Assembly (NCBI RefSeq): GCF_003287495.1 | Contig: NZ_PRLE01000005.1 | Span: 177,514 to 241,513, forward strand | Length of the DNA stretch: 64,000 nt | DNA from: Faecalibacterium prausnitzii | GTDB taxonomy: Bacteria; Bacillota; Clostridia; Oscillospirales; Ruminococcaceae | Direction: 5' to 3' | In this document: one piece after another, positions 27,077 through 39,682 of the stretch | Numbering within the stretch: the stretch's first letter is position 1 | Layout: the number at the start of each line of letters is the position of its first letter | Program-made: the position numbers and the translations under genes | Notes under the pieces: model-generated | What the model saw: only the letters and a program-made list of their open reading frames with translations | The model's database searches: none | What the model was told of the DNA's origin: nothing

Positions 27077-27301
27077 ATGAGTGCAAAAGAATATTTTCAG
27101 CGTGATGCAGAGCGAGAGACATTTTATCGCACATTTTATCAAATTTGCAGACGCTTTAATGTCACATGGTCAACAGCAACGCCGGAAGTCCGAGCTTTTA
27201 TTGAGGAAGTTACCCGTGTGACTTATGAACAGGAAAAAGCAAAGCGTAACGGAGTTTCTCTTAGTACAGTGAAGCCGTTCTTTGGTGATACAGCGTGTTA
27301 A
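27077..27301 (+). CDS. Small protein of unknown function paired with the GNAT-like gene
   Basis: 74 residues. The ATG at 27077 has GAGGTGTG upstream; a GTG at 27068 is too close. No signal peptide or membrane helix. The N-terminal half is charged and aromatic (SAKEYFQRDAERETFYRTFY), followed by an ICRRFNVTWS segment and a helix VRAFIEEVTRVTYEQEKAKR. I recognise no family. Its tight spacing to the GNAT-like gene suggests co-expression. Confidence 0.5.
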   Translation: MSAKEYFQRDAERETFYRTFYQICRRFNVTWSTATPEVRAFIEEVTRVTYEQEKAKRNGVSLSTVKPFFGDTAC

Positions 27302-27340
27302 AGAAACGGCAGATCACTGTTGCGAACGCTCTGTAATTTT

Positions 27341-27465
27341 GGCACCCGCCCAGGCTGCGATCAAGAACCCCCGCAAGTAATCGCGTGAGGGCTTGAGAAA
27401 GCACGAATAAAGCATAATGAACCGCCCCGGTTTCCGTAACAGGAAGCCGGGGCGGTTTTTTGTGC
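27341..27465 (+). repeat. Second copy of ppdK 3' end and terminator
   Basis: About 119 of 125 positions match 24348-24472 with no gap, including the last ppdK codons (AAGAACCCCCGCAAGTAA) and the terminator. It is not attached to a ppdK reading frame, so it is a duplication scar, and it now sits between the GNAT pair and the CRISPR-Cas operon. Confidence 0.95.
27421..27461 (+). terminator. Terminator within the duplicated ppdK end
   Basis: Same stem as at 24428-24467, followed by TTTTTT. It would stop transcription from the GNAT pair before cas3. Confidence 0.88.
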
Positions 27466-27569
27466 ACAAAAAGCGAGTAGAAACTTTGTGCTTCCCTACA
27501 AAACGATGAAAAATAATTGACAAGAGTGGGGAATCGGTGCTAGCTTTGAAAAAAATAAAGAAAAAATGC

Positions 27570-32001
<4,432 letters not shown>

Positions 32002-32005
<4 letters not shown>

Positions 32006-32643
32006 GTGAGAAAAACGAGAGCCGCACACAGGCCATCAGGGGCTATGTGGACGGCAAGATTCAATGGCTCTGGGGTCTGCCGGAGAACCAGCGGCGTGCA
32101 GAGCTGGCAAAGCTGCGACGGGGCATCGGACATGCACCCGGGGAGCTTCCAGACCTGTGGGGCGGCCTTTTGCAGGGGATGCCTGCGAGCTTTTACGGCA
32201 CAAATGGCCCCTCCCATGAAGAGTGGGCGGTCTATCTGGCACTGACCCTGTATGCCCTGCACCAGCAGAGCAACGATACTGTGTGCGTGAGCCAGCTCGG
32301 CTGCACGCTGGGCCGGGCCGTGCGCAGGCTGGCGGAGCAGACTGTGGCCAGTGGGCAGGACTGGACCGAGAGCAGCATTCTGCGGCGCTTCAACGCGCTG
32401 GCTACCGCCGAAGAAATTACCGAGATCAGCCATCATCTGCGGGGTATGATTCAGCTGCTACGGGCCGCAAAGCCGGACAGCATCCCGCTGGATTACCCGC
32501 GGTTGGCTGTTGACCTGTACGGGCTGCAGTGCGATGCCCCGCAGCTGGCACAGCTGCCCGCCAACATCCGCCTGCGGTGGGGACAGGACCTCTACCGCTA
32601 CGAGAAGAACGAATCGTCCGAGACGCAGGAAAAGGAGAACTGA
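32002..32643 (+). CDS. cse2: Cascade small subunit Cse2/Cas11 (CasB)
   Basis: 213 residues starting in the ATGA overlap with cse1. All-helical protein with ALTLYALHQQSN and SILRRFNALATAEEITEISHHLRGMIQLLR, typical of Cse2, which forms the belly of Cascade and holds crRNA and non-target strand. In place between cse1 and cas7 as in standard type I-E operons. Confidence 0.93.
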
Positions 32644-32646
32644 CTT

Positions 32647-33714
32647 ATGAAAAAGCGTTTGTATGTTGACTTCCATGTGCTGCAGACTGTGCCGCCCAGC
32701 TGCATCAACCGGGACGATACGGGCAGCCCCAAAACGGCCATTTACGGCGGCGTGACCCGCGCCCGGGTCTCCTCTCAGGCGTGGAAGCACGCCATGCGGC
32801 AGGCCTTTGTAGAGGAAAGCCTGCTGGACGAAGAGGATGTGGGCAAGCGCACCAAAAAGGTGACGGAGCTGGTGGAAAAGGAGATCGCCGCCCTTGCCCC
32901 GGAAAAAGATGCTGCCAAGCTGGCCAAGAAGACGCTGGACAATGCAGGTATCAAGAACGATGAGAAAGGCACCAAGGCCCTGTTCTTCATCAGCCAGGCA
33001 CAGATCAAGGCGCTGGCACAGCTGGCCGTGGAAGAGTGTGCAGACAAAAAAGAGTACAAGAAAGCACTGAGCACAGCCCCGTCGGTAGACATTGCCTTGT
33101 TTGGCCGGATGGTGGCGGATGACCCCTCTCTGAACTTTGATGCCGCTGCACAGGTGGCCCACAGCATTTCTACCCATGCAGTGCAGAACGAATACGACTA
33201 CTTTACCGCCGTGGATGACTGTCAGGCAGAGGACAACGCGGGCGCAGGCCATCTGGGCACCGTGGAGTACAACTCTGCAACCCTGTACCGCTATGCAACC
33301 GTCAATGTGATGGAGCTTGAACGCCATCTGGACGCGAAAAAAGCAGCCGAAGTGGTGAGGAGTTTTGGTGAGGCGTTCATCCGCTCCATGCCCACGGGCA
33401 AGCAGAACACCTTTGCCAACCGCACTCTGCCGGATGCCGTCTATGTGACCATCCGGGAGGACCAGCCCGTGAACCTCTGTGGTGCTTTTGAGCGGGCGGT
33501 GCGGAAGAGCGCGGAGGGCTACGCAGAGCCCTCCAAGAGCGCGTTGCAGGCCTATGCACAGCAGCTGTATCAGAGCTTTGCGGAGGCCCCTGCAAAGAGC
33601 TTTACCGTGGGCACCGGGCTGGAAGCACTGGCCCCGGCCCAACCCCTGAACACCATGCTGGATGCACTGGAAGAAGCTGTTAAGGAGAACCTGACCGGAA
33701 ACGAGGTGGAATGA
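32647..33714 (+). CDS. cas7: Cascade backbone Cas7e (CasC)
   Basis: 355 residues, starting 3 bases after cse2. The N-terminus VDFHVLQTVPPSCINRDDTGSPKTA and the following YGGVTRARVSSQAWKHAMR are the Cas7e RNA-binding signature. The middle includes VDIALFGRMVADDPSLNFDAAAQVAHSISTHAV and the thumb region. Six copies per Cascade coat the crRNA spacer. The stop overlaps the start of cas5 (ATGATG). Confidence 0.96.
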   Translation: MKKRLYVDFHVLQTVPPSCINRDDTGSPKTAIYGGVTRARVSSQAWKHAMRQAFVEESLLDEEDVGKRTKKVTELVEKEIAALAPEKDAAKLAKKTLDNAGIKNDEKGTKALFFISQAQIKALAQLAVEECADKKEYKKALSTAPSVDIALFGRMVADDPSLNFDAAAQVAHSISTHAVQNEYDYFTAVDDCQAEDNAGAGHLGTVEYNSATLYRYATVNVMELERHLDAKKAAEVVRSFGEAFIRSMPTGKQNTFANRTLPDAVYVTIREDQPVNLCGAFERAVRKSAEGYAEPSKSALQAYAQQLYQSFAEAPAKSFTVGTGLEALAPAQPLNTMLDALEEAVKENLTGNEVE

Positions 33715-34385
33715 TGGCAACACTGTTGCTTCGGTTGGCAGCGCCTTTGCAGGCGTGGGGCGCGGATTCCAAATTCGAGACCCGGAAAACGGCCCGGGAA
33801 CCCACCAAGAGCGGCGTCATCGGCCTGCTGGCGGCAGCTCTGGGCCTGCGGCGGGATGAGACCGAGCCATTGACCCGGCTGGCGCAGCTGCGCTTTGGCG
33901 TCCGGGTGGAGCGGGAGGGTCAGCTGTTGGTGGATTTCCACATGGCCCGCAATGAGGAGAAAGACCGCTCCTATGTCACCTACCGCCATTACCTCGAAGA
34001 TGCTGTTTTTCTGGTGGGCCTGGAAAGTGAAGACACCGCTTTGCTGCAGGAACTGGCAGAGGCGCTGACCCACCCGGTGTTCCCGCTGTACCTGGGCCGC
34101 CGTGCCTGCCCGCCCACTCTGCCGCTCTGCCTGGGCCTGCGGGAGCAGGGCCTTGTGGAGGCCTTGCAGGCAGAGCCCGCGCTCTGCCCCGGCGGGCCCA
34201 AGCCGACCCGCATCGTGGCGGATGCCGCACCGCAGGAGCCGGGGGCTGTCCCGCAGCGGGATGTGCCTCTCTCCTACGACCCGCGGCACCGGCAGTACGG
34301 TTACCGCTCGGCCCGGGAGATCTCCCTCCGGCAGCCCGCAGGGGCCCCGGAGCCGACTGCCCATGACCCATTCTGTGAATTGTGA
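33714..34385 (+). CDS. cas5: Cascade subunit Cas5e (CasD)
   Basis: 223 residues from the ATG at 33714 (an ATG at 33711 overlaps the cas7 stop). LLLRLAAPLQAWGADSKFETRKTAREPTKSGVIGLLAAALG is the conserved Cas5 N-terminal RAMP segment that caps the crRNA 5' handle; FPLYLGRRACPP is the second family motif. No sign of truncation. Confidence 0.95.
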   Translation: MATLLLRLAAPLQAWGADSKFETRKTAREPTKSGVIGLLAAALGLRRDETEPLTRLAQLRFGVRVEREGQLLVDFHMARNEEKDRSYVTYRHYLEDAVFLVGLESEDTALLQELAEALTHPVFPLYLGRRACPPTLPLCLGLREQGLVEALQAEPALCPGGPKPTRIVADAAPQEPGAVPQRDVPLSYDPRHRQYGYRSAREISLRQPAGAPEPTAHDPFCEL

Positions 34386-34397
34386 GGTGAAGTGCAG

Positions 34398-35027
34398 ATG
34401 TATTTATCCCGTGTAGAGCTTGACCCCATCCGCCGCAGCACCATGACGGCGCTGGCGGCACCACAGAAATTCCATGGCGCGGTGGAAAGTGCCTTTTCCG
34501 GGGAGCGCCGCCGTCGGTTGTGGCGGCTGGACCGGCTGGGCGAAAAGCTGTATCTGCTGCTCCTCAGCGAGGAGATGCCGGACCTCTCCGGCATTGTGGA
34601 GCAGTTTGGCACCGGAGCGGCACCAGAGTCCCGGAATTATGACCCGCTGCTGGCGCGGATCACACCGGGCAGCCGCTGGCAGTTTCGGTTGGCGGCCAAC
34701 CCCACCAAAAGCTGCAAAGACGCCCAAAAACCCACAGCGCGGGGAACCGTGGCCGCACACTGCACGACACAGTACCAGAAGCAGTGGCTGTTGAATCGCG
34801 CCGCAAAGCACGGCTTTGCCATGACGGAGGATTCCTTTACCGTGACCCGGGTGCAGTGGCACCACTTTGCCAAGCGCGGCACCCGCCCGGTGTCGCTGCT
34901 GGCGGTGACGTATGAGGGCGTTTTGCAGGTGACGGACCCCGAGGCGTTCCGGAACCTGCTGTGTCAGGGCATGGGCCGGGGCAAAGCCTACGGCCTTGGC
35001 CTGCTGACCGTGATGCGTGGAGGATAA
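34398..35027 (+). CDS. cas6: crRNA endoribonuclease Cas6e (CasE)
   Basis: 209 residues; ATG at 34398 with GAGGTGA 8 bases upstream. It cuts the repeat hairpin to free crRNA and stays bound to the 3' handle. MYLSRVELDP starts the first RAMP fold; FHGAVESAF carries the candidate catalytic His near residue 26; RWQFRLAANPTKS and the C-terminal Gly-rich loop GMGRGKAYGLGLLTVM are typical of Cas6e. Its substrate hairpin (CCCCGC/GCGGGG) is present in the array just downstream. Its stop is 4 bases before the cas1 remnant. Confidence 0.95.
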   Translation: MYLSRVELDPIRRSTMTALAAPQKFHGAVESAFSGERRRRLWRLDRLGEKLYLLLLSEEMPDLSGIVEQFGTGAAPESRNYDPLLARITPGSRWQFRLAANPTKSCKDAQKPTARGTVAAHCTTQYQKQWLLNRAAKHGFAMTEDSFTVTRVQWHHFAKRGTRPVSLLAVTYEGVLQVTDPEAFRNLLCQGMGRGKAYGLGLLTVMRGG

Positions 35028-35031
35028 GACC

Positions 35032-35149
35032 ATGGCGGAGATGCCGGGTATGATCCGGCCAGACCTGCAGGCGCTGCCGCAGGTGCGGGACCGGATGACC
35101 TTTTTGTACCTCGAACTCGCCCAAGCTTGCGGTCAGATGCTGGATGGAA
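35032..35149 (+). pseudogene. cas1: cas1 remnant, cut after about 32 codons at the edge of the CRISPR array
   Basis: ATG at 35032, preceded by GGAGGATAAGACC, opens MAEMPGMIRPDLQ, then VRDRMTFLYLE, which matches the start of type I-E Cas1 integrases. After about 35127 the frame no longer looks like Cas1 and runs into the first CRISPR repeat, stopping at 35235. The remaining 270 or so codons of Cas1, all its catalytic residues, the whole of cas2 and the usual AT-rich leader are missing. The simplest reading is one deletion from inside cas1 into the leader-end of the array. The product can have no integrase activity. Confidence 0.85.
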
Positions 35150-36215
35150 CTTTTCCCCGCACAGGCGGGGGTGATCCCACCGTCATGAAGAAGAATTTTC
35201 CCGGCGGACACTTTTCCCCGCATGCGCGGGGGTGATCCTGATGCACAGGACAAGCGGCTGGATGAGCTGGACTTTTCCCCGCACACGCGGGGGTGATCCT
35301 TTCGAGACGGATACCATCTATACCACCCCTAACTTTTCCCCGCATACGCGGGGGTGATCCTATCTGCGGGGACAACACCATCACCAGTTTCCACTTTTCC
35401 CCGCATACGCGGGGGTGATCCCTACACCAGCCATACCTCTGGCGTAGCTCTGTGCTTTTCCCCGCACGCGCGGGGGTGATCCCACGTCGCCGCTCATGAG
35501 CCAGCTTTTCAAGGCCTTTTCCCCGCACATGCGGGGGTGATCCCGACACCCCGGACGACTTCACCGATGACAGAGTCTTTTCCCCGCACACGCGGGGGTG
35601 ATCCCATTACAGGGATTTGTACAGGATAACGATTAACCTTTTCCCCGCACGCGCGGGGATGATCCCACGTCCTGAATGTTGGAGTTCTTGCCGAACATCT
35701 TTTCCCCGCATACGCGGGGGTGATCCCCATGCGTCTGGATTGCCGCCCATCTCAAAGAGCTTTTCCCCGCACACGCGGGGGTGATCCCTTGGTGGTCGCA
35801 CCCATCTCCTTGGCCTTGTCCTTTTCCCCGCATACGCGGGGGTGATCCTCCCGAAGCGTCTGGGCACATTTACACGCTCAGCTTTTCCCCGCACACGCGG
35901 GGGTGATCCTGGTTTCTCGACAACTCCATTTTAGCACGACTGCTTTTCCCCGCATACGCGGGGGTGATCCTGTAGACCTCAACGTGACCACCCGCAACTA
36001 CCCGCTTTTCTCCGCACGCGCGGGGGTGATCCCTGCGCTCAGGCAACCGCCGAGAGCATCCACACCTTTTCCCCGTACACGCGGGGGTGATCCCAACACC
36101 GCAGCCTATCCGGGCAGCACCGACCCCTTTTCCCCGCATACGCGGGGGTGATTCCATGGACGGTGCCAGCAAGTTTCATTTCGACTGCTTTTCCCCGCAC
36201 ACGCGGGGGTGATCC
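35150..36215 (+). CRISPR. Type I-E CRISPR array, 18 repeats and 17 spacers
   Basis: Repeats of 28 bp begin CTTTTCCCCGC and end GCGGGGGTGATCC; spacers are 33 bp (one of 34), period 61. First repeat 35150-35177, last 36188-36215. The stem is CCCCGC/GCGGGG; the four bases between vary (ACAC, ATAC, ACGC, ATGC, ACAT). Odd repeats: 1 (ACAG in the loop), 9 (GGGGATGATCC), 15 (CTTTTCTCCGC), 16 (CCCCGTACAC) and 17 (GATTC end). By homology with other I-E loci the array is read on the plus strand with its leader on the left, but the leader is gone; transcription may now come through the cas operon. Confidence 0.98.
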
Positions 36216-36289
36216 AAACCAAACGTAACGGCTGGGGTGGACAGAACATCTTCTCCGACATACTCAGAATACTATTTTTTCTCCGCAAA

Positions 36290-36340
36290 GCAAAAGCAGC
36301 GACCTTGTTCATTCAATCGAACCAGGTCACTGCTTTTTGC
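36290..36340. terminator. Hairpin terminator after the CRISPR array
   Basis: GCAAAAGCAG, GACCT and GTTC pair with GAAC, AGGTC and CTGCTTTTTGC. It can serve the array on the plus strand and the HD-GYP fragment on the minus strand. Confidence 0.7.
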
Positions 36341-36352
36341 ATGTGTGAAATT

Positions 36353-36817
36353 TTAATGATTTACAGCGATGTTTTGCGATTTTTCCTGAAGCTCGGCTTG
36401 GATATCGGTGAGGCATTCCAACAAAAGGGGATTGAACGCGCCGCATTCCCCGTTCCGGATCATCCGCATGGCGGTCTCGTGGGAGAACGCCTTTTTGTAG
36501 CAGCGCTCACTGGTCAGGGCGTCGTACACATCGGCCAGGGAGACGATCTGCGCGCTGATGGGGATGTCATTGCCCTTGAGGCCGTCCGGGTAGCCCCGGC
36601 CATCCCAGCGCTCATGGTGCCAGCGGGCGATGTCGTAGGCGGTTTGCAGCAGGGGTTCATCCTCAAAGTTTTCCAGCCGCCGCAGCATGTTGGCACCCTG
36701 CATACAGTGGGTCTTGATGATCTCGAACTCCTCTTTACTAGAAATCGTTTTCGGCTTCTGTGCAACAATTTTCTGCGGGGTGGGGGTAAAATGGGCAAAA
36801 GATTGCAATAAAATCAA
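36353..36817 (-). pseudogene. HD-GYP phosphodiesterase fragment, N-terminus lost
   Basis: 154 codons from a GTG/ATG-like start at 36817, but the family domain begins only at EEFEIIKTHCMQGANMLRRL, joined to an unrelated 25-residue leader. Present: ARWHHERWDGRGYPDGLKG (HD-GYP core), ISLADVYDALTSERCYKKAFS. Missing: the first half of the HD domain with its leading metal ligands, and any receiver or sensor domain. HD-GYP proteins degrade cyclic di-GMP; this fragment probably does not. The missing 5' part faces the antiporter gene, whose promoter lies over the fragment's start. A small intact protein cannot be excluded. Confidence 0.75.
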
Positions 36818-36831
36818 AAATCTGGTATGAT
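36803..36831 (+). promoter_or_regulatory. Promoter of the sodium/calcium antiporter gene
   Basis: TTGCAA (36803-36808), 17 bp, TATGAT (36826-36831) with TGG extended -10. Confidence 0.78.
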
Positions 36832-36873
36832 AAAAAGACGTTTCGCATTGTATCTGTATAGGAGGGAAAAGCC

Positions 36874-37848
36874 ATGCTGATTCCGGTTGTTTTATTTATC
36901 ATCGGCCTGCTCTGCCTGATCAAGGGCGGCGACTGGTTTGTGGATGGCGCTTCGGCGCTGGCCCGGCGGTTCCACCTGCCGGAGCTGCTCATTGGTGCCA
37001 CGGTGGTGTCCATCGGCACCACCCTGCCCGAGGTGATGGTCTCCACCATGTCGGCGGTGTCCGGCCATGGTGAGATCGCCTACGGCAACGCCATTGGTTC
37101 TGTCATCTGCAACGCGGCGCTCATCGCGGCCATTACCATCGCCGTCCGCCCGGGCAAGGTGGACCGTAAGACGCTGGGGATGCCAGTGGCGTTCTTCTTT
37201 GCGGCGGCAGCGATCTACTGCGTGGCAGCCTACGGCTTTGGCAGGTTCACCCGGCCTATGGGCCTCATCATGCTGGCCCTGTTCGCGGCCTATATGGTGG
37301 CCAACGTGCTCCAGATGAAAAACGCCCCGGCGGGCGCTGAGGCCGAGGCCGAAACAGAGGCTGCCGAGGAAGAAATGACCCTGACCAAAACGCTGGTGCT
37401 TCTGGTGGCGGGTGCCGTGCTCATCGCCGTGGGTGCCAACCTGCTGGTGGACAACGGTACCCTCATTGCCCAGGCGCTGGGCGTGCCCGAGTCCGTCATT
37501 GCACTGACCTTTGTGGCCCTGGGCACCTCGCTGCCCGAGCTGGTCACGGCCATCACGTCCCTCGTCAAGGGCTGCAGCGACCTCTCGCTGGGCAACATCG
37601 TGGGTGCCAACGTCTTCAATCTGGTGCTGGTCAGCGGCGCGTCCGTGACCATTGCGCCGTTCACCATCCCCCAGAGCTCCACCCTGTTTGGCATCAATTC
37701 CAGTCTGGTGCTGGACCTGCCCGTGATGCTGGCCGTCATGGTGCTCATGTGTGTCCCGGCGCTGGTGCGGGGCAAGCTCTCCCGGGTGCAGGGCGTGCTG
37801 CTGCTCTGCATCTATGCGGCGTTCTGCGCCATCCAGTTCACCATGTGA
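36874..37848 (+). CDS. Calcium/sodium antiporter (CaCA family)
   Basis: 324 residues with TAGGAGGGAAAAGCC before the ATG. About ten membrane helices with two inverted alpha repeats: GTTLPEVMVSTMSAV with GNAIGSVICN in the first half, and GTSLPELVTAITSLVKG with GNIVGANVFN in the second. The acidic linker (EAEAETEAAEEEMT, around 150-165) lies between the halves on the cytoplasmic side. It exchanges Ca2+ for Na+ or H+ across the membrane, as YrbG-type proteins. It has its own promoter and a terminator shared with thiM on the other strand. Confidence 0.93.
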   Translation: MLIPVVLFIIGLLCLIKGGDWFVDGASALARRFHLPELLIGATVVSIGTTLPEVMVSTMSAVSGHGEIAYGNAIGSVICNAALIAAITIAVRPGKVDRKTLGMPVAFFFAAAAIYCVAAYGFGRFTRPMGLIMLALFAAYMVANVLQMKNAPAGAEAEAETEAAEEEMTLTKTLVLLVAGAVLIAVGANLLVDNGTLIAQALGVPESVIALTFVALGTSLPELVTAITSLVKGCSDLSLGNIVGANVFNLVLVSGASVTIAPFTIPQSSTLFGINSSLVLDLPVMLAVMVLMCVPALVRGKLSRVQGVLLLCIYAAFCAIQFTM

Positions 37849-37874
37849 GCTGGGGCTGAAACGGAATCAAAACC

Positions 37875-37918
37875 ACAAAAACGTCCCGCAGGGCCTGAAC
37901 CCTGCGGGACGTTTTGTG
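37875..37918. terminator. Bidirectional terminator between antiporter and thiM
   Basis: ACGTCCCGCAGGG pairs with CCCTGCGGGACGT across a CCTGAA loop, with A and T runs on both sides. Confidence 0.93.
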
Positions 37919-37934
37919 ATATCATGACGAAAGA

Positions 37935-38762
37935 TTACTTTGAATAAGACTCCCAGCGGACAGAGGCGTCCAGCTGGGCGGGGGTCAGGTTGAACACGGC
38001 GTCAATGAGGTCGGTGCGGAACGTGGCGTTGCCGGTGCCGTGGGCAAGGCGGCGGGCCTCGGCCAGCTCTCCCGCAACCCCCATGGTCGCCGCCGCCGCG
38101 CAGGCCGCCGCAAAGGGCTGGCCGGGCATGGCCCCGCAGAACGCGCCCATGAGGGCGGTGAGCATACAGCCGCTGCCCGTGACGCGGGACATGGTGGCGC
38201 AGCCGTTGTGGAGCAGAATGGTTTCTCTGCCGTCCGTCAGCACGTCGATGGGGCCGGAAACGGCCACCACGGCCCCGGTCTGCACGGCCAGCGCTCTGGC
38301 AGAAGCCACGGTGCGGGGGAGGGTCTTCTCCGTGATCTGGTCGGCGTCGCTCACGTCCACGCCGCTGCCCGCCGCCCGGCGCTGGGCCAGAGCACGAATC
38401 TCCGACGCGTTGCCCCGGATGACCGCAAACTGCACGGCGTCCAGCAGCCGGGCCGATTCCGCCCGGCGGAGGCTGGTATTGCCGGCACCCACGGGGTCAA
38501 AGACCACGGGTTTGCCTGCCCGGTTGGCCGCCTGCCCGCCTAAAATCATGGACTCCACTTTGTCGATGGCACCCAGATTGCACAGCAGAGCGCTGGCGGC
38601 GGCAGCGGTCTCCTGCACTTCCCGGATGTCCGAGGCCATGGTGGGGGAGCCGCCCACGGCCAGAAGAATGTTGGCGCAATCGTTGACGGTGACAAAGTTG
38701 GTGATGCAGTCCACCAGCGGGGCGCGGCGGTGCACCTGTTCCAGAGCAGAACCAAAGTTCAT
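37935..38762 (-). CDS. thiM: Hydroxyethylthiazole kinase
   Basis: 275 residues from ATG at 38762 (AAGGAGG 8 bases upstream); the frame stays open beyond that only as a shadow of yitT. It phosphorylates hydroxyethylthiazole for thiamine salvage. Signatures: PLVDCITNFVTVNDCANILLAVGGSP near the start, VFDPVGAGNTSLR, VIRGNASEIRAL, and the ATP-binding/catalytic SRVTGSGCMLTALMGAF with the Cys typical of ThiM. No thiE or thiD is in the window. It is the last gene of a minus-strand operon HAD-yitT-thiM. Confidence 0.95.
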   Translation of the reverse strand: MNFGSALEQVHRRAPLVDCITNFVTVNDCANILLAVGGSPTMASDIREVQETAAAASALLCNLGAIDKVESMILGGQAANRAGKPVVFDPVGAGNTSLRRAESARLLDAVQFAVIRGNASEIRALAQRRAAGSGVDVSDADQITEKTLPRTVASARALAVQTGAVVAVSGPIDVLTDGRETILLHNGCATMSRVTGSGCMLTALMGAFCGAMPGQPFAAACAAAATMGVAGELAEARRLAHGTGNATFRTDLIDAVFNLTPAQLDASVRWESYSK

Positions 38763-38781
38763 GGAGAAAAGCCTCCTTGTG

Positions 38782-39648
38782 TTATAAAAAAGAAGAAGTC
38801 TTGCCGGGGTCAATAAAGCCCTCGCCGTACACTTCGCCCGCCTCCGTGACCATGACCATGCAGCCGGGGTCGATGCGGTAGGCGGCGGTGCGGATGCGGT
38901 AGACCTGGGGCCGGGCGCAGACGCAGAGGAGCATCTGCCGCTCGGTGTTGGTGTAGGTGCCAATGGCCTTGAGCATGGTGGAGCCGCGCTCGCACTCGCG
39001 GGAGATCTCGTCGGCAATCTCCTGTCCTTTTGTGGTGATGATGGTGAGCATCTTGCTGGAAGAGCTGCCGTACATGACCTTATCAATGACCAGCGAGGTG
39101 ATGACCGTGGTGACGAGGCCGTACAGAACGGAATCCACCGTGCCGAACACGGGCCAGCCCAGCAGGATGACGACCAGATCAATGCCGCCCGTGACCGCCC
39201 CGATGGAGAGGTGGGGCCGCAGCACCTTGATGGATATGGTGAGGAAATCCGTGCCGCCGCTGGAAGAGCCCCGCATGTAGAGCAGGGCCAGCGCGAAGCC
39301 CCAGGTGACGCCTGCAAACAGGGCTGCCACCAGCGGGTCGCCGGTATAGCAGCCCACCCGGGCAAAGACGACATCCTGAAAAACGGTGCACCACACCATG
39401 CTCACCAGCGACTTTGCCAGAAAGGCCCGGCCCACAAAGCGGATGCTCAGGGCCACGAGAGGCAGGTTGAACACCAGTGTGGTGATGCCCACGGGCAGGT
39501 GCCACAGGTAGTTGACGATGAGGGCCAGGCCCGAGATGCCGCCGGGGGCAAAGTCTGAGCCGCGGGCAAAGTAGCAGATGCTGAGGGCATACAGGAACCC
39601 GGCGGCCAGATTGTACAGCTGGTCCACCACGAGGGTGCGCTTGTTCAT
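38782..39648 (-). CDS. YitT family membrane protein (DUF161/DUF2179)
   Basis: 288 residues; ATG with GGGAGGCGATTTTT before it. Five or six membrane helices (about 10-190) with FAPGGISGLALIVNYL and the SSSGGTDFLTISIK motif of the family, then a cytoplasmic DUF2179 domain (about 205-285, KMLTIITTKGQEIADEI to IDPGCMVMVTEAGEVYGEGF). Its role is unknown; such proteins are common in Firmicutes. It lies 19 bases before thiM and 34 after the HAD gene. Confidence 0.9.
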   Translation of the reverse strand: MNKRTLVVDQLYNLAAGFLYALSICYFARGSDFAPGGISGLALIVNYLWHLPVGITTLVFNLPLVALSIRFVGRAFLAKSLVSMVWCTVFQDVVFARVGCYTGDPLVAALFAGVTWGFALALLYMRGSSSGGTDFLTISIKVLRPHLSIGAVTGGIDLVVILLGWPVFGTVDSVLYGLVTTVITSLVIDKVMYGSSSSKMLTIITTKGQEIADEISRECERGSTMLKAIGTYTNTERQMLLCVCARPQVYRIRTAAYRIDPGCMVMVTEAGEVYGEGFIDPGKTSSFL

Positions 39649-39682
39649 AAAAATCGCCTCCCGGTATCAAAACAAAAAGAAA

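Noticed and set aside
35133..36172. Minus-strand open frames across the array with repeated SPPRMRGK, HPRVCGEK and ITPACAGK peptides
   Set aside because: These are translations of CRISPR repeats and spacers, a well-known source of false proteins.
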